Source of the DNA: Sodiomyces alkalinus F11
Lineage: Eukaryota > Ascomycota > Sordariomycetes > Glomerellales > Plectosphaerellaceae
Assembly (NCBI RefSeq): GCF_003711515.1
Contig: NW_021167090.1
Location: 277,658-341,657 of the forward strand
Direction: 5' to 3'
Length of the DNA stretch: 64,000 bases
Part shown: in pieces, positions 50,691-63,109 of the stretch
Layout of the letters: every line of letters starts with the position of its first letter
Numbering within the stretch: position 1 is the stretch's first letter
The notes under the pieces: model-generated
Database searches by the model: none
The model's input: the letters and a program-made list of their open reading frames with translations, nothing else
Told to the model about the DNA's origin: nothing
Position numbers and translations under genes: made by a program

Positions 50691-51094
50691 GGTTAAGACA
50701 GCGTGCCCAGTATGACCGGGGTCTAGCTCTAGGGTTCCTACTACGGTGCCTCGCTAGCCCCGCGGGGGACTATATAGGCGCTTATCGGGCCTAGTATCGG
50801 GAAGCCCTCCTATCCTTTCGTTCTTTTCGGGGGCCGACCCCTACCCCTATAAAGGGGTCGGTCCTAGTCCTAGGCGATACTAATCGGGGGGAAGATCTAC
50901 GGCTACCGCGGGTATACCGCTTCGGTCTAGCGGGTAATATCGAAGTCCCTGGCTCGGTACTTATATGCTTCGCGGGTCTTCTCGGCCTCCTTTTTTAGTA
51001 GTCGGTATAAATCGTTAAAGGTATCGTGGTCTCTGGTATAGGCAGTATAGCGGCGGGGGCGCCTAGGCGCCGTAGCTTCGTAGTGTCCTAGGCC

Positions 51095-51319
51095 TTATAG
51101 GTGCGCCGATTCGGGCTTAGCGTAGTAGCGGTATACCCTCTCCGCTATAGGGTAGCCGTTTACCCGGTGGCCGAAGTATAGACACTTATAGTATCTTAGG
51201 GGGCTAAAGTTAGGATCGTATAGCTTATAGATATAGCTGCCCCCTTTAAAGAGGAGGGTGTTCCGGATAAGGCTCGCTGCTCCTTTTAGTAAAGCCGATT
51301 CGATAAGGAGAAACGCCAC
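51095..51319 (-). pseudogene. LINE ORF1 (gag-like) zinc-knuckle fragment
   Basis: A 74-residue open stretch ending the LINE ORF1 region. It contains PLRYYKCLYFGHRVNGYPIA and RVYRYYAKPE. Spacing matches tandem CCHC knuckles of Tad-type ORF1 proteins, but most Cys positions read Tyr (TGT/TGC to TAT/TAC), a direct trace of G-to-A RIP. The intact-looking frame is thus a mutated remnant. Confidence 0.6.
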
Positions 51320-52368
51320 CCTACCGGTACCACGGCGGGGTACCCGCTATTATACTCGGATAACTTTTACTTCGGGGTTTATATCTTATAGAGATACTAG
51401 TAGGTCTTCTTTGGATAGGGCGTTAAGGGTCTCCTAGGAGATAGCCTTAGCTAGGGCAGGGTAGGTACGTACGGCTAAGGTAGCTCCTTTACCGAAGGCC
51501 TTCTTAATCTATTATTTCTTATAGGTGGCCTACCACTATGCCCCTTCGGTAAAGATAAGGTAGATATCTCCGCTTAGTAGCTTCCGTGCCGCTACGGTAT
51601 CGTATCGGGTAATCGTGGTATTTATAGCTTAGATAATTTCCTTTAGGGTCCTGGCTTTAAGGAGCTAGTCTTCGGGGTAGGTTCCTTAGCGGATAATTAG
51701 TTCCTGGTAATGCCTAGCGGGTATTACTTTAGGGGGGGCCGGGTCCCGCGGCGGTGCCGCCACGGGTGCCCGGGCTACGATATTAGCCTAAGTCTTTTTT
51801 ATACCGCTTATTCTCTTTCGGAGTTCTTCTCGGATAATATAACGGACGGTAGCGTATAGGTATACTAGCGGTGGCGCGCCGGCGTCCTTACGGGTATTAC
51901 GTATTATGATTAGTTCCTCTATTAGCTCCACGACCTATTCGATTATATTCCCGTTAGCTAGTAAGGCCTGAATTTCTGCCTTAATCTTAGTTACTCTCGG
52001 TTTTAGGAGGCGCGGCGGTCCCCTTTTGGTCTTATATCGGTTCCGCGCTACGTCCCGCTAAGGGCGAGGGGGGGAACGCTCGTGTTACGAAAAGTGGGTC
52101 CGTTACGAATTCTGCGTTATTATAGTCGGGGCGATACTATCCTAAGTTTCCTCCGGTTATACCGTAGCGCCGGTATTACGGTGCCGCTACGATAGTATCC
52201 CGGGAGGGAGGCGGTGGTTATAGTCTCCGTCTCGGTGGTTTTATCGATTTTACTCCTATTACGCGTCTATAGTTATTATATTTATAATCTGCAGCCCGGA
52301 GTTTTTTTAATGCCCAAAGGAGAATACTATACTCCGTATACTCTTATTCGTTTCTTTAATACTATTAT

Positions 52369-52653
52369 TATCGTATAGGCAGGACCACGATATAGTCTAT
52401 AGGGGATCTAGAGGGGATCCACTCTATAACTAAGGGCTCCGGATATTAGGGACTTCGGGTATTAGGATATAATAAGGGTGGATACCGGAAAAGACCGGAT
52501 AGGATCTAAATAACATAGTACCTATAATAGAGTCTTTACCACCTAAATTAAGGGCATAAGAGACTCTCCTAGATATAACTTGATATAATAGACACACACG
52601 AGATTTCTGCTCTACTAAGTTAATTATTTAAGTGCCTATTTAATATGCGATAG
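52369..52653 (+). repeat. Copia 5' LTR
   Basis: 285 bp, highly similar to 57870-58153, with differences mostly C/T or G/A. A putative primer-binding site (GTTATAAGCCCGG) follows directly. Confidence 0.85.
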
Positions 52654-53051
52654 TTATAAGCCCGGTTTATAACGCCTAAACGATAGATATTAATAAGGCT
52701 ACCCCTATTCCACTATAAAGAAGCAATCACGTCTATATAAGCACTCTTAAATATCTACTATCGACCTAATTAGAGTAATTAAAAGATTAATTAACCTACC
52801 TATTAATTAACCAACTGATAAACGATAATCCAGTAAAGATATCTTTTAACGTATCTAACGCCGAATACAAGGCGGCCGCTATGACCCTCGTTAACTAAAG
52901 GGATTAGGTAGTTTAGGAGCGCGCCGTACGCGGTAAATCGGCCTCCTACTAGAATAACTACCTTAATCTAAAGCTAAGCGATAAAGAGGCTAACGCCTAT
53001 CTTCTCCTTATACCTATACCCCCTAACGCTTATAAATACGAAGCCCTCGCC

Positions 53052-53300
53052 GTGGACCCTGATACGGAGGAGGCCACGGCCATTACCGTCACGGCTACTC
53101 CGTCTTCTACTATCACGCTAGAGGGCGATAAGGCCACGGATACTATAGAATCCACGGCTACTATAGCCGTTACCACGGCTACCGGTAAAAGGAAGACGGC
53201 TACTCGCCGGAAGGTTACGGCCGTAACGAAAGAACTACCGACTAGGACGCCTACGTCTATCGACGACCTCTCTAAAAAGGGGCGTACGCGGTACCTATAA
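53052..53300 (+). pseudogene. Copia gag-region open fragment
   Basis: An 82-residue Thr/Ala-rich open stretch (MDPDTEEATAITVTATPSST...) within the 5' part of the copia element. It ends at a TAA and continues in the same frame with RIP-type stops. No domain is recognised; its position suggests gag. Confidence 0.45.
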
Positions 53301-55849
53301 GATCGCCGTATATACCGCGAGGAAAAGGCAGACTACGACGCGTAGTAGAAGGAGTTTAATAAGGTACGCTCCTATATTAAAGGGACCGTATATACTATAT
53401 TATATAACCTCCTCGCCTAGCTATAGGATAATACCGTAAATAACCCGCGGGCCTAGATTACTCTCCTACACGCGTACGCAGGACCGATATCTATAGACCT
53501 CCGTAAGGAAGCCCTAGTCCTATACCGATAATACACTACGCTAATAAAGGCTATACCTAAGGATATAAACGCCTAGGTAGTAAGCTAGAAAATAGCGATA
53601 ATACACTATGAATATATAGGCGTTTTAGAACTATTAAGCACGGACTATTAGGCAGAAGACGCGTTAAAAGCCGTTAGACCTATTACCCAGGAATAGAGTA
53701 ATAACTACCTAGTAAATAACTACGATAAGATTACGGAAAACGAACTAACGATTAACGACTTTATAAAGGCTTTACGGGCGGTTTTTAGTAATATAAAGAG
53801 CCTATAATCCACCGCTATAAAGCCTAGAGTTAGGAAAGGCACCTTTAACACTCTTAGGAACCTCCTCGATACTAAGGATACTGCTAATAACGATAATAAT
53901 AAAAAGCGCCCTTGTAGTAATATATCTGTAAAGGCTATCCCTCCCGTAATAAGGAGGCCTTATAAGATATATAAGAATACCTATACCACCGCTGCCTATT
54001 AGTACGTAAGGCCGGATATACGCCCTTACACCTAGCGTGGCCGTAAAGATATTATAAAGGTCGCGGAAAAGAAGATACGTATTTATAGTTTTAAAAGCCG
54101 CGTAGATATCGCGATATAGAAAAGGCGGGAAATAGTAGCTACTACCGCTAATAAGATAGAGGAAGTCTAGGAAGATTAACTCTATAATACTACGCCTACT
54201 ACTATAGTTTATAAAGACCTGTCTATTACCGCGACGGGGAGACTAAGAGCCCCCTTAACCTAGGGGGTAGCGCGTCGTCGTATAACGATACTATTAAGAT
54301 TATAATAAGAATAGGGGATATCCCTTTCTATTAACTAAGCTAGAGCGCTATTACACTACACGATCCTAGACTCAGGATTATTAATCTATATCTTTAATAA
54401 TTAAGGCCGTTTTACGGCCGTTAGACTACCCACGGTTAATTTATTAACGCTTTAGGTGGGTACTTTTAAGGCTCCTATCCTCGGATATAGAGACGTTAAG
54501 CTACGTGTATAATCCCTATTAGGCACGAAAAGGCTACTACGCCTCCGTGATATCGTATACTATAAGGAATTCGTTATTAATATCGTCTTAGAACGCTAGC
54601 TACGTCTATAAGGTTACCGCTAGGATACTGTAAATAACACTATTATTAGCTCCGCCGATAACTAGCCTATCTATAAGCTACTAGATATCCACGGCCAGTA
54701 TATAATTAAGCGCGCGGAAGCCACGGCCGCTACCGCGTTCGCGGTCTCGGTAAGGCACCCCCGCGATAACCCGTATAGAAGATCACGATAACCGCGGTAA
54801 CTATAGAAGACTACGGTAAAACGGTGGCACGAACGCCTTAGCCACTATAGCACCGATACTCTTGTAAAGATCGTCGACGCTATTTAGGGGGTAAAGATAA
54901 AGGGACCTCGTATAACGGACTATAACACGTATAGGTAATCGTAAATGCCTACGTAGATCCGGCGGATACTATCCCTTTACCCGTTAAAGCCCGGAGAGGC
55001 CCTAGCTATTAATTTTTATAATTTAGAAAAGGCGGAGTAATTAGCGGGCGGACTATATAAGTCTATTATATTCGTTATAGACGTGTATATAGGTTATATA
55101 TAGGATTACTACCTATAGAAGAGAGACTAAGGATCTATTCTACACGCTTTAAAGGATATTTTTACCCTACTTAAGACCTAATTCGACGTTAGGCCACGCG
55201 TTCTACGGGCTAATTCTAAGATATTTTAGTACCCAGAAATTATTATTTTCCTCGCTACTAAGGGGGTAGAAGGCTAGCCGTCGGTACTATATTTATAGGA
55301 TTAGAACGGCGTTATAGAACGGATTAAAGGTATTGTTAAGAGAAGGGCGAGGGCTATAAGGATTAGAGCTAATCTACCTATATCTATCTGGCCTAAGATC
55401 TTTAAGACTACTATATATCTGTATAATAGAACGCCACGATATATTAACGACTAGCGAACGCTATACGAAGGCCTACGCGGCCGTTAACCTAACCTTATGC
55501 ACCTATAAGTATACGGCTATAAAGCCTTTATAAAAACGCGCGATACCTAAGCTAAAAGGAACCGCCTATAAAGGCTAGAACCGAAGGCATAGATCGGTTA
55601 TTATATCGGATACTAATCCTCGAATAGCTTCCGTATTTAGCTACCACACCTAACGGATATTATTACTATAAGAGATATAGTCTTTAACGAAGATAAGATA
55701 TTTAACGGTAGGATTAGAACGCTATAAGCTACGGCTTCCGCCGAGGAAATCGGGGAACGCCTATAATCCATCCGTATTACTTAATCTAATAAGACCGCGA
55801 ATAGGCTATTATTAAGGGGTATAGCCGTAGACGTATTAGATCTTAAGTC

Positions 55850-56230
55850 GGAAGACTCTAACGCTACCGCTATTATTACGGGTAAAAGCGACGCCACCGC
55901 TATTACTACGGATAAAAGCGAGGCTATCGCTATTACTATAAGAGAGGCCACTACTATTACTATAGACTATACCGCTATTACTACGGACACTACTATTATT
56001 ATAGGAGAAAACTATACCACCGCTATTACTATGGGTAAAAGCGATACCACCGCTATTACTACGGATAAAGGCGAGGCCGTCGCTATTACTATAAGAGAGG
56101 CCACTACTATTATTATAGATAAGGTTCTAAATCTATAGCCTAATAACTAGGCTATAGATTTAAAACCTCGTAACTCTAACGCTACCGTTATTACTACGGG
56201 AGAGGCTACTGCTATTACTACGGACACTTT
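55850..56230 (+). repeat. Imperfect tandem repeat inside the copia polyprotein
   Basis: Repeats of about 30-45 nt built on GCTATTACTACGG-type units with linkers AAAGCGA and GAGAGGCCAC. They encode Ala-Ile-Thr-Thr-type repeats in the linker between integrase and RT. Two long subunits recur around 55,880-55,960 and 56,030-56,115. Confidence 0.6.
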
Positions 56231-57869
56231 ACGGTTTACCACTACGAGGTTTAAACCGTTTCCCACGCCTCTAATATCCCCGGAAGATCCCGCGCGCACG
56301 TTCCTTATAGCGTTAGCAGTAGTCAGGGGCGCTAAGGTGAAAGAACACGATAACTACTAACGGACAGCTATAGGTGCCCCTAAGGGGTGCCCGTCGGCTA
56401 TACTCCTATCGGCCGCGCGCCTATTACCCGCGCGCCTATCCATCGCGAGAACTATCGTAAGTCTATACACGACCGAGAAGGTCTAGAACGATAACGCCTA
56501 AAAGGCGTTCTTTAACGCTAGCAGGACTTATAACCCCATACGCGCGAGGAAGTAAGCTATTAACGACGGCGACGTCGGTGCTATAGATTCCACTCCCTCT
56601 AATACCGCTTAGCCGCTATCGTATATAACCTATAAATATCTCCCGCCTCCACTAAAGCACCACCGCGATATACACCTCTACCCGTTACGGAAGCGGTGGT
56701 TATAGGCCGAGGGGTAATACCTTAAGGGGCACCGATAAATAGGCTGCTAGTAGGAGGTAGGTAGTAATCAGGCTAATAAGTAATAAGTCCTCGCCTATAG
56801 ATAGATATATACCTATAAATTTAATAAGGAGGGCACCCTCCTTAAGTATAAGACACGCCTTATAGTCCGAGGAGATTAATAAAAACGGTTAAAGACTAAA
56901 GATAACTACGCTGTAATACTAGCCTCGCGGTCCTTCCGTATACTAATAGCGATCGCCGCCCGATTTAACCTAAAGATAAGGCAGTTCGATACCATTAACG
57001 CGTTCGTTAACGCTAGCCTTAAGGAAAAGATGTTTATAAAGATACCGTAAGGCTACAAAGTACTAGGCAAGGTCCTGCTACTACGGAAAGCCCTTTTCGG
57101 TTTAAGGGTATCGCTACTATTATAGTAAGAGGAATTCAGCGGCACGCTATAAAGGATAGGCTTTATAGCCGTCCCTAATAACCCCTATATTATAATCCGC
57201 GATAGTTTAATCCTATTCTTCTACGTTAACGATATCGGACTTATATACTATAAAGACCGTAAGATGGACGCCGATAACCTTAAGACCGCCCTTAAGCAAA
57301 GCTATAGGTTATTAGGAAGCTATAGCTATACTACGATAATTAATAGACTATTGACCTCGTTAATAAGAAGGCATAACGCCTGCGAATAAGGCTACGGCAC
57401 GTTAATATTTATAACTAGTAGGCGTGTTAGTCAGTATAGCAGGGCTTCTTTAAGGTTATATACATTAACACGAAGGAGATAATTGCGGACGGTTTAACGA
57501 AGGCACTATCGGAGGCAGGAATTAAAAGACTATAGTAATAGCTTAATTTAACGGATGAAAAGGACCGTATCGAGTAGTCTAAACGACTACACGAAGAGAT
57601 TAAACGCGCTAAAGCCACGGCCGTAGTAATAACGAAGGCCCCCGAGGGCGTAGCAGATCCGATTAAGCAGATCCGGCTAATTAGGATTAAGGAACTAATT
57701 AAGATAGAATTAAATTAAACGGTTAAATAGGGCGGATTTAGATCCCTTTTACGAGGGCGTTTTCCCTTAACTATTCATTTTACGATAGAAAAGTTAAGAG
57801 CGTTTGGTTTAAACCGAAGCCTCTGATTAGTTAGTTAACCTGAGAAGACCCACCTTAACTAAGAGGGTA

Positions 57870-58153
57870 TATCGTATAGGCAGGACCACGATATAGTCTA
57901 TAGGGAATTTAGGGGGGATCCACTCTATAACTAAGGGCTCCGGATATCAGGGACTTCGGGTATCAGGATATAATAAGGGTGGATACCGGAAAAGACCAGA
58001 TAGGATCTAAATAACATAGTACCCATAATAGAGTCTTCACCACCTAAATTAAGGGCATAAGAGACTCTCCCAGATATAACTTAACATAATAGACACACAC
58101 GAGATTTCTGCTCTACTAAGTTAATCATTCAAGTGCCTATTTGACGTGCGACA
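57870..58153 (+). repeat. Copia 3' LTR
   Basis: 284 bp, preceded by a purine-rich tract (AAGAGGG) and followed by ATTAT. It retains more CA dinucleotides than the 5' LTR (for example GCGACA against GCGATA). Confidence 0.85.
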
Positions 58154-58170
58154 ATTATATACTCTGATGC

Positions 58171-61100
58171 ATCTAGGACTATATCTTTATAGACTATATC
58201 CTAATTATTAACCTCCTTTAGATATCATCTCAAGGAATTAAGTATAGTAGGTATATATATAATAAATCATACTTTATAGTATTCTTTACTAACTAAGATT
58301 AAATCCTATTAAACGTGTAAAGCGACCTTATTCTTATTTCTATAACCGCGTATACTAATAGAAGACTTACCCCGGGTACTCGAGCTATAGACGTATAAAA
58401 AATTCTATATATAGCTAGGATTCCTAAGATACCTAAAAGCTGCGTTAGAGGTATAGCGATTATTATCCTATTAGATATTTTAAGTAACGAAGAGAAAAAT
58501 ACTCTATAGAAAGTAATAGATAATATCTTTTATCGCGTTATTTATTACTAGTACTAATATACTCTACTCTAAATTGAGTACGAAATAGCTTGAAAATATC
58601 CTGCCTTACGAGCTATAAGTACTATACTTAGAGACGCGCTGGTATAGCGATATATATATACCTATTAAGGGGGGAAAGCTTATTAATATCTTCCTACTAT
58701 AGACTTTTATTATAATCGCGTCTTTAGTTAGCTACTTAATTAGATTAGTTAACGAAAAGCGTAAATAAAAGACCCTACTTTATAGAAAAAGGCTATTAGG
58801 TAAGTTAGAAAGCGTATTAGAATACCTTTTAAAGTAGAACTAATTGAGTCTTAGATAGACGTAGGTAATATAAGTAAGATTTAGTAAAAAGTCTGCGTGT
58901 TTTAAGCCAGAGGAAACTTATACGCCTATAATAGATTCTAGGGGCTACTATATTAGTATTACCTATAAGACCTAAGATTATTTTAAGGTATTTCTAATTA
59001 ATTAAAGTATCTTATGGATTTCTAATAATATCGTGTACGGTGTTAGTCTTAGACCCTAGCGGATATAACGCGTTATTATCTAGTTATTATTATTCCCTTG
59101 ATTTTTTACCCTTACCTTGATCTTATTCGATAGACTCTTAATCCTACTTTACACGGTATTCTTATAAATCCCGATAAGATATACTATTTTTTCGTATCGA
59201 ATCGTAGAAAACGCCGGATATATAGTATATTAGCCTGGAAACGTTTCGGAAACGATTCGGAAATATTTAGAAATATTCAGAAATATTCAGAAGCGACTTA
59301 GAAACGTTTCGGAAACGATTCTAAAGACGTATCCTAATATTTCTAAATAGACGAAGTGTATATCGTGGGCCCTAGCGAAATCCAAATACAATAATATAAT
59401 ATTTAGTTTAGATTTTTTATTCTATTCGATTTTAATATAATACTATAGATTATTACAACCTCCTATAGAATATACACCTATCCTCCCCTACCTCCATTAA
59501 AGGCTCCCCCGTCTATTATTAATAGAATTACTCGAGTCCTCGCGAAAATTAAGAATCCGATAATTAAATTAAATATATTCCTTAAGTTAAATAAACTAAA
59601 AGAGTTTATTACCGAGTATAGAGGGAAAATAATTATAGATATTTATATAAGTCTTACGAATACTGACTACCTTCGATATATTATTTATAAATAATAGATT
59701 ATTCTTTTCCCTTAAGGCGGTCGGAGTCTTACTTTAGCTTTAGAGCAGACTAAAGAGGCTAATTAACGGTTATACGTAAGATTCCGCTATTATCCTAAGA
59801 TATATATATACTAATTTATATACTATATTCTAGTATATCCAGCACTTATACTAATCCGAGCGTAATTATATAGTAATCTGTTTTTTTTATAAGTAGGTAA
59901 AATAATAGACTTTTTCCGATATAAAGTCTTTTTTTATTAATACTAACTATAAACTCATTAATAGTATAGAGTAAAAGGAAACTATTTAGGCCTAGTATAG
60001 TTAAAACTTAGAAAGAGGTTAGTCCCCGAATTATTACTAAATCGTTTCGGAATCGTTTCTAAACCGTTTTTAACACCTTCTAGTACTTTCTTTAGCTAGA
60101 TACTATACTAACTCCGAGATAGCAGAGATATATCTTTATATATTCCACTAGGTTTTTAAGATCCTTAAGGATAAGTATAATATATACGTGAAGTGGAAAT
60201 ACCTTCACGGAACTAGACTTCTTAGGGTAACCTTAGATTAGGCTTTACTAGTAATCTAGGGGTTTAGTAGATACCTCTAGTAAAAATACCGACTAAATAA
60301 ATCCTAGGAAATATAAGTCTTTTAGAGTCTACGTCTCTATATAGTTTATTTTAGGCGTGGTATTAAGAGTATTCTAGGCGGTAATCTAGTAAGAGGAGAA
60401 GGCTTTACTTACCGGATTATAATAACTCTACTAGAATACCGGATACGGGAGGACTATAATAAGTTATATAACGCGATTAGCCGTGAGTTCTATCTTTTAA
60501 TAATCCAGAAACGACTAAGAAACGTTTCGAAAACGATTCGGAAACTATTTAGGATACTTATATATCTTCTAGGGATAATACCATAGTTCCGAGACTAGGC
60601 TATTTATAAGCGCCTCCTATATATCGCGATAGGCTTTTATTAAGCTACCTCGAATATCCCGTATAAGGACTAAGGACGTATTTTCGATAATTCGAATACG
60701 GTTAAGGTTATATATTAAGCCTTATACGCGTGGACTAAGCGAAATATTTATATCCTTAAGGTTATTAAGGGGTGAGTTTAATATAATCTCTCGCGTACTT
60801 ACCTTCTAACCTTACTAGATATCGCGATTACGACTAGAATCTTATCTTAAGAGATTTTACGACGCGTTTACTATAAGTCCCCGGCTCGTGGAGAAACACT
60901 AGTATTAGCGGTCGGCTTAAGAGTTAAATAAATCGGAATAGTAAGTTCTATTCTTTTCTACTATATAAGGGAAAAGTCCTTAACCTAAGAATATTATAGA
61001 AAGAAAATTTCTTTAGGTAGATACCGACCGTAATAAGGCTATTCGTAATCGCTCACGTAATTATCCTTTAACTACTAGCCGATTAATTTCGAGATTATCT

Positions 61101-63101
61101 CTTAACCCTCCTAACGATTTTAGGGGCTTTAATAATAATAGTATAGAATTAGATTCGCGAAGTTCCTTAGTAAGAAACGTAAGGAGTATATCGTTAAGTA
61201 GAGTTCCTCTAAGATGCTCTCGAAGTTAACGCTAAAATACACGTAATCTTTACTAGCAGGCTACCCTTAGGCAGGTTTAGGCTTTATAAGCTTCCTTATC
61301 CTATAAAGAGAGGAATCTTACTATAGAGGAACGCCGTCGCGAAATAAAATAAAAAGATCGTGAATTAGAAGCGTAAATTAAGAGGTAAAGGCTTAAAGAT
61401 AAGTGGCGTTTCTAGCTAGAATTAAGGCATATTAAGCTAGAGAGGGAATTATTACTTTATTCTGATAGTTAGAGGTAGATAGAAGGGAATTCTTTAGGTA
61501 TTATAATCGTGGTTTATATTCTTATAAGAACGTGGTATAAAAAAAGACCTATTATAAGTAAAAAACTCCTCTATATATACTAAATTATTATTACTATCGC
61601 TATAAAAATAAAAGCTCGGTAGCTTAGAAACGTTTCCTAAATATTTCCAGGATATTTAGTTACTCCTCGTTATTAGGAGTAGAAGGACGGACTCTATTAA
61701 CCCGATAGTTATAAGGGGGGGGGCGGGCAGGAGCCGGGAATTCTAATATAAGAATTATTAGCTAAAGACGTCTAATTTATATAGGAGTTACTAACTTACT
61801 AGATACTATTTCCCTATCCGCTATATCTTTATAGCGATATTTAGCCTAGGCCTTATAAAAGTGGTCGTAGTTAAAAGGAGGGTAGTCTAAAGAATATATC
61901 CTATTAATTAAGTATAGTATCAGGGTAAGGAAAAATAATATACTACGGTCGATAGAGTTCTAGTCTATATAAGCCTAATAATATTTATCGTTCTGCTAGC
62001 TAAAAACGTCTATTTTTATACGAACGATATCGGGCTAAGATTTTAGATATATTAATAATAGTCTCTGAATCGTTTCGGAATCGTTTCCTATATTTCTATT
62101 ATCGTCTTTTAGGACGACCCTAAGATATATATCCTTAGCTATTACTTTAGTCTTATAAGGGGTATTAAGCTATTTATTAATACTAAGGGCGAGTTTCTGT
62201 ATAGCCTTATAATATTAAGCGGTACGAGAATTATCACGAGCGTTAAAAGAGCCCGACGCGGAAGGAGTAGCTTAAGTATAGTGGGTATAGTGAATATATT
62301 TCTTAAGGGCACCTAATAACGAGAATTTAGAGCGCTAAATAGATACTATTAGCTAAAGCTTTTAAGCTATCTTATAAATAATAAGCGACTTATATTAAAA
62401 TAGAGCTCTTTATTTTCCTTTAGGTATCGGTAAAATAGCTCTCCCGCTACTATAATAACCTTACCTATCTTAAGAGGATATTAGTATAGGATAAGGTATT
62501 AGAATACTATATATACTTACACTATTAGTCTTAAACTCAGGAAGACTATTATAGCGTTAGCTATTTTCCTCTCTAGCTATATACTATTAGTATATAGCCG
62601 TGCGTCTATAGTTCGAGGGTATCTTACTAAAGGTAATAGACGTGGTTATTAAAGGAAGTAAGGGTGGTTAGCGTTTAAATCGAAATTATTTCCTAATTAT
62701 TTCCTAATTATTTCCTAATTATTTCTAACGAATTTCGTTTAGAAACCTAGTTTAAGTAAGAAAATATACCTAATTATAATAGATAAACTGAAAAAAGTGA
62801 TAGAGTTAATAGAAAAACTATTAAAGAATAGATATTATAATACTATAAAAACACTATATATAAAGATACAGAGTGGTGATAATAGGAAAAGGTCACGAAG
62901 ACGTGTAGGCTACGAAAAAGAGGGGAAAAACACGTTAATATATTATAACGCGACTTATAGCTATTAGGGAAACGTTTCCCCGTTACCCGAGCTAATCAGA
63001 ATTTACCCTATACCTATCCTTAGCTTAATAAGTCGCCCTACTAGCCCTATACCTACCCTTAGCTCAGCCACCGAGTTTAACATCAGTTTATATATAGTCT
63101 C
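58171..63101 (+). mobile_element. Right part of TIR element 2 (element-own DNA)
   Basis: Homologous throughout to 26,345-31,305. It starts at the duplicated LINE target and shares the degraded plus-strand frames with element 1, for example LRVLAKIKNPI against TQVLAKINKPI-type sequence near 59,530 and 27,650, and the coiled-coil frame at about 61,020-61,470. The two copies differ mainly by transitions. No transposase motif is recognised. Confidence 0.75.
63000..63101 (-). repeat. Right terminal inverted repeat, element 2
   Basis: Inverted counterpart of 37908-38010. It ends GTCTC, followed by the duplication CTACGCAG at 63102-63109. Confidence 0.8.
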
Positions 63102-63109
63102 CTACGCAG

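Larger units (their letters stand above)
52369..58153 (+). mobile_element. Ty1/copia LTR retrotransposon (5,785 bp, RIP-eroded)
   Basis: LTRs of 285 and 284 bp (52369-52653 and 57870-58153) begin TATCGTATAGG (TG eroded to TA) and end GCGATA/GCGACA. Exact 5-bp duplications ATTAT lie at 52364-52368 and 58154-58158. The interior reads on the plus strand: a gag region (open part 53,052-53,300); protease with intact D-S-G (54,369-54,377); integrase zinc region WHERLSHYSTDTL (about 54,820); a low-complexity repeat array (about 55,850-56,230); RT with FNKEGTLLKYKTRLIVRGD (about 56,820) and FFYVNDIGLI; and the element's usual end IADGLTKALS (about 57,480). Integrase before RT defines copia. Most of RNase H is missing between RT and the end motif. 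It lies close to the 5' end of the LINE. Confidence 0.85.
38314..58170 (-). mobile_element. Non-LTR retrotransposon (Tad/I-like LINE), minus strand, interrupted twice
   Basis: Minus-strand order, 5' to 3': ORF1 with a CCHC-type region (51,319-51,095), AP-type endonuclease (about 50,690-49,620), then, across the gypsy insertion, reverse transcriptase (about 42,200-41,250) and a post-RT region. RT landmarks are PISLLSIIGKVLKG, an LTLDIKGAFDTIPY-type block, GSLISPILFILYIS and the catalytic GFADNTNIIAFG, where the second Asp of F-A-D-D reads Asn. The endonuclease is marked by VLSWNIGRS and VIVIQEPGL. The 3' end is an ATA/TAA simple repeat (plus strand 38,314-38,328), and an 18-bp target duplication flanks the unit. 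Without nested insertions its length is about 6.7 kb, usual for such LINEs. Many TAA/TAG stops show RIP. Confidence 0.75.
37908..63101 (+). mobile_element. TIR DNA element, copy 2, containing nested retrotransposons (25,194 bp)
   Basis: Same family and same orientation as element 1: termini GAGGTTACTGATAAACTGAT and, inverted, GAGACTATATATAAACTGAT. TIRs are about 100 bp (37908-38010 and 63000-63101) with the doublet GCTAAGCTGAGGGTAGG / TTAAGCTGAGGATAGG. Element-own DNA is 37908-38313 and about 58171-63101, homologous along its length to 25939-31305. The middle is a LINE with two further insertions. Removing that insertion and its duplicated target leaves about 5,319 bp, against 5,367 bp for copy 1. 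Next to the outer 50 bp the TIR sequence differs from copy 1 (AACTCGGTGG against AACCACGAGG), suggesting two subfamilies. Confidence 0.8.

Noticed and set aside
57427..57618. Minus-strand ORF near the copia 3' end
   Set aside because: It lies opposite the copia pol terminus (IADGLTKALS region), which explains the sequence better.
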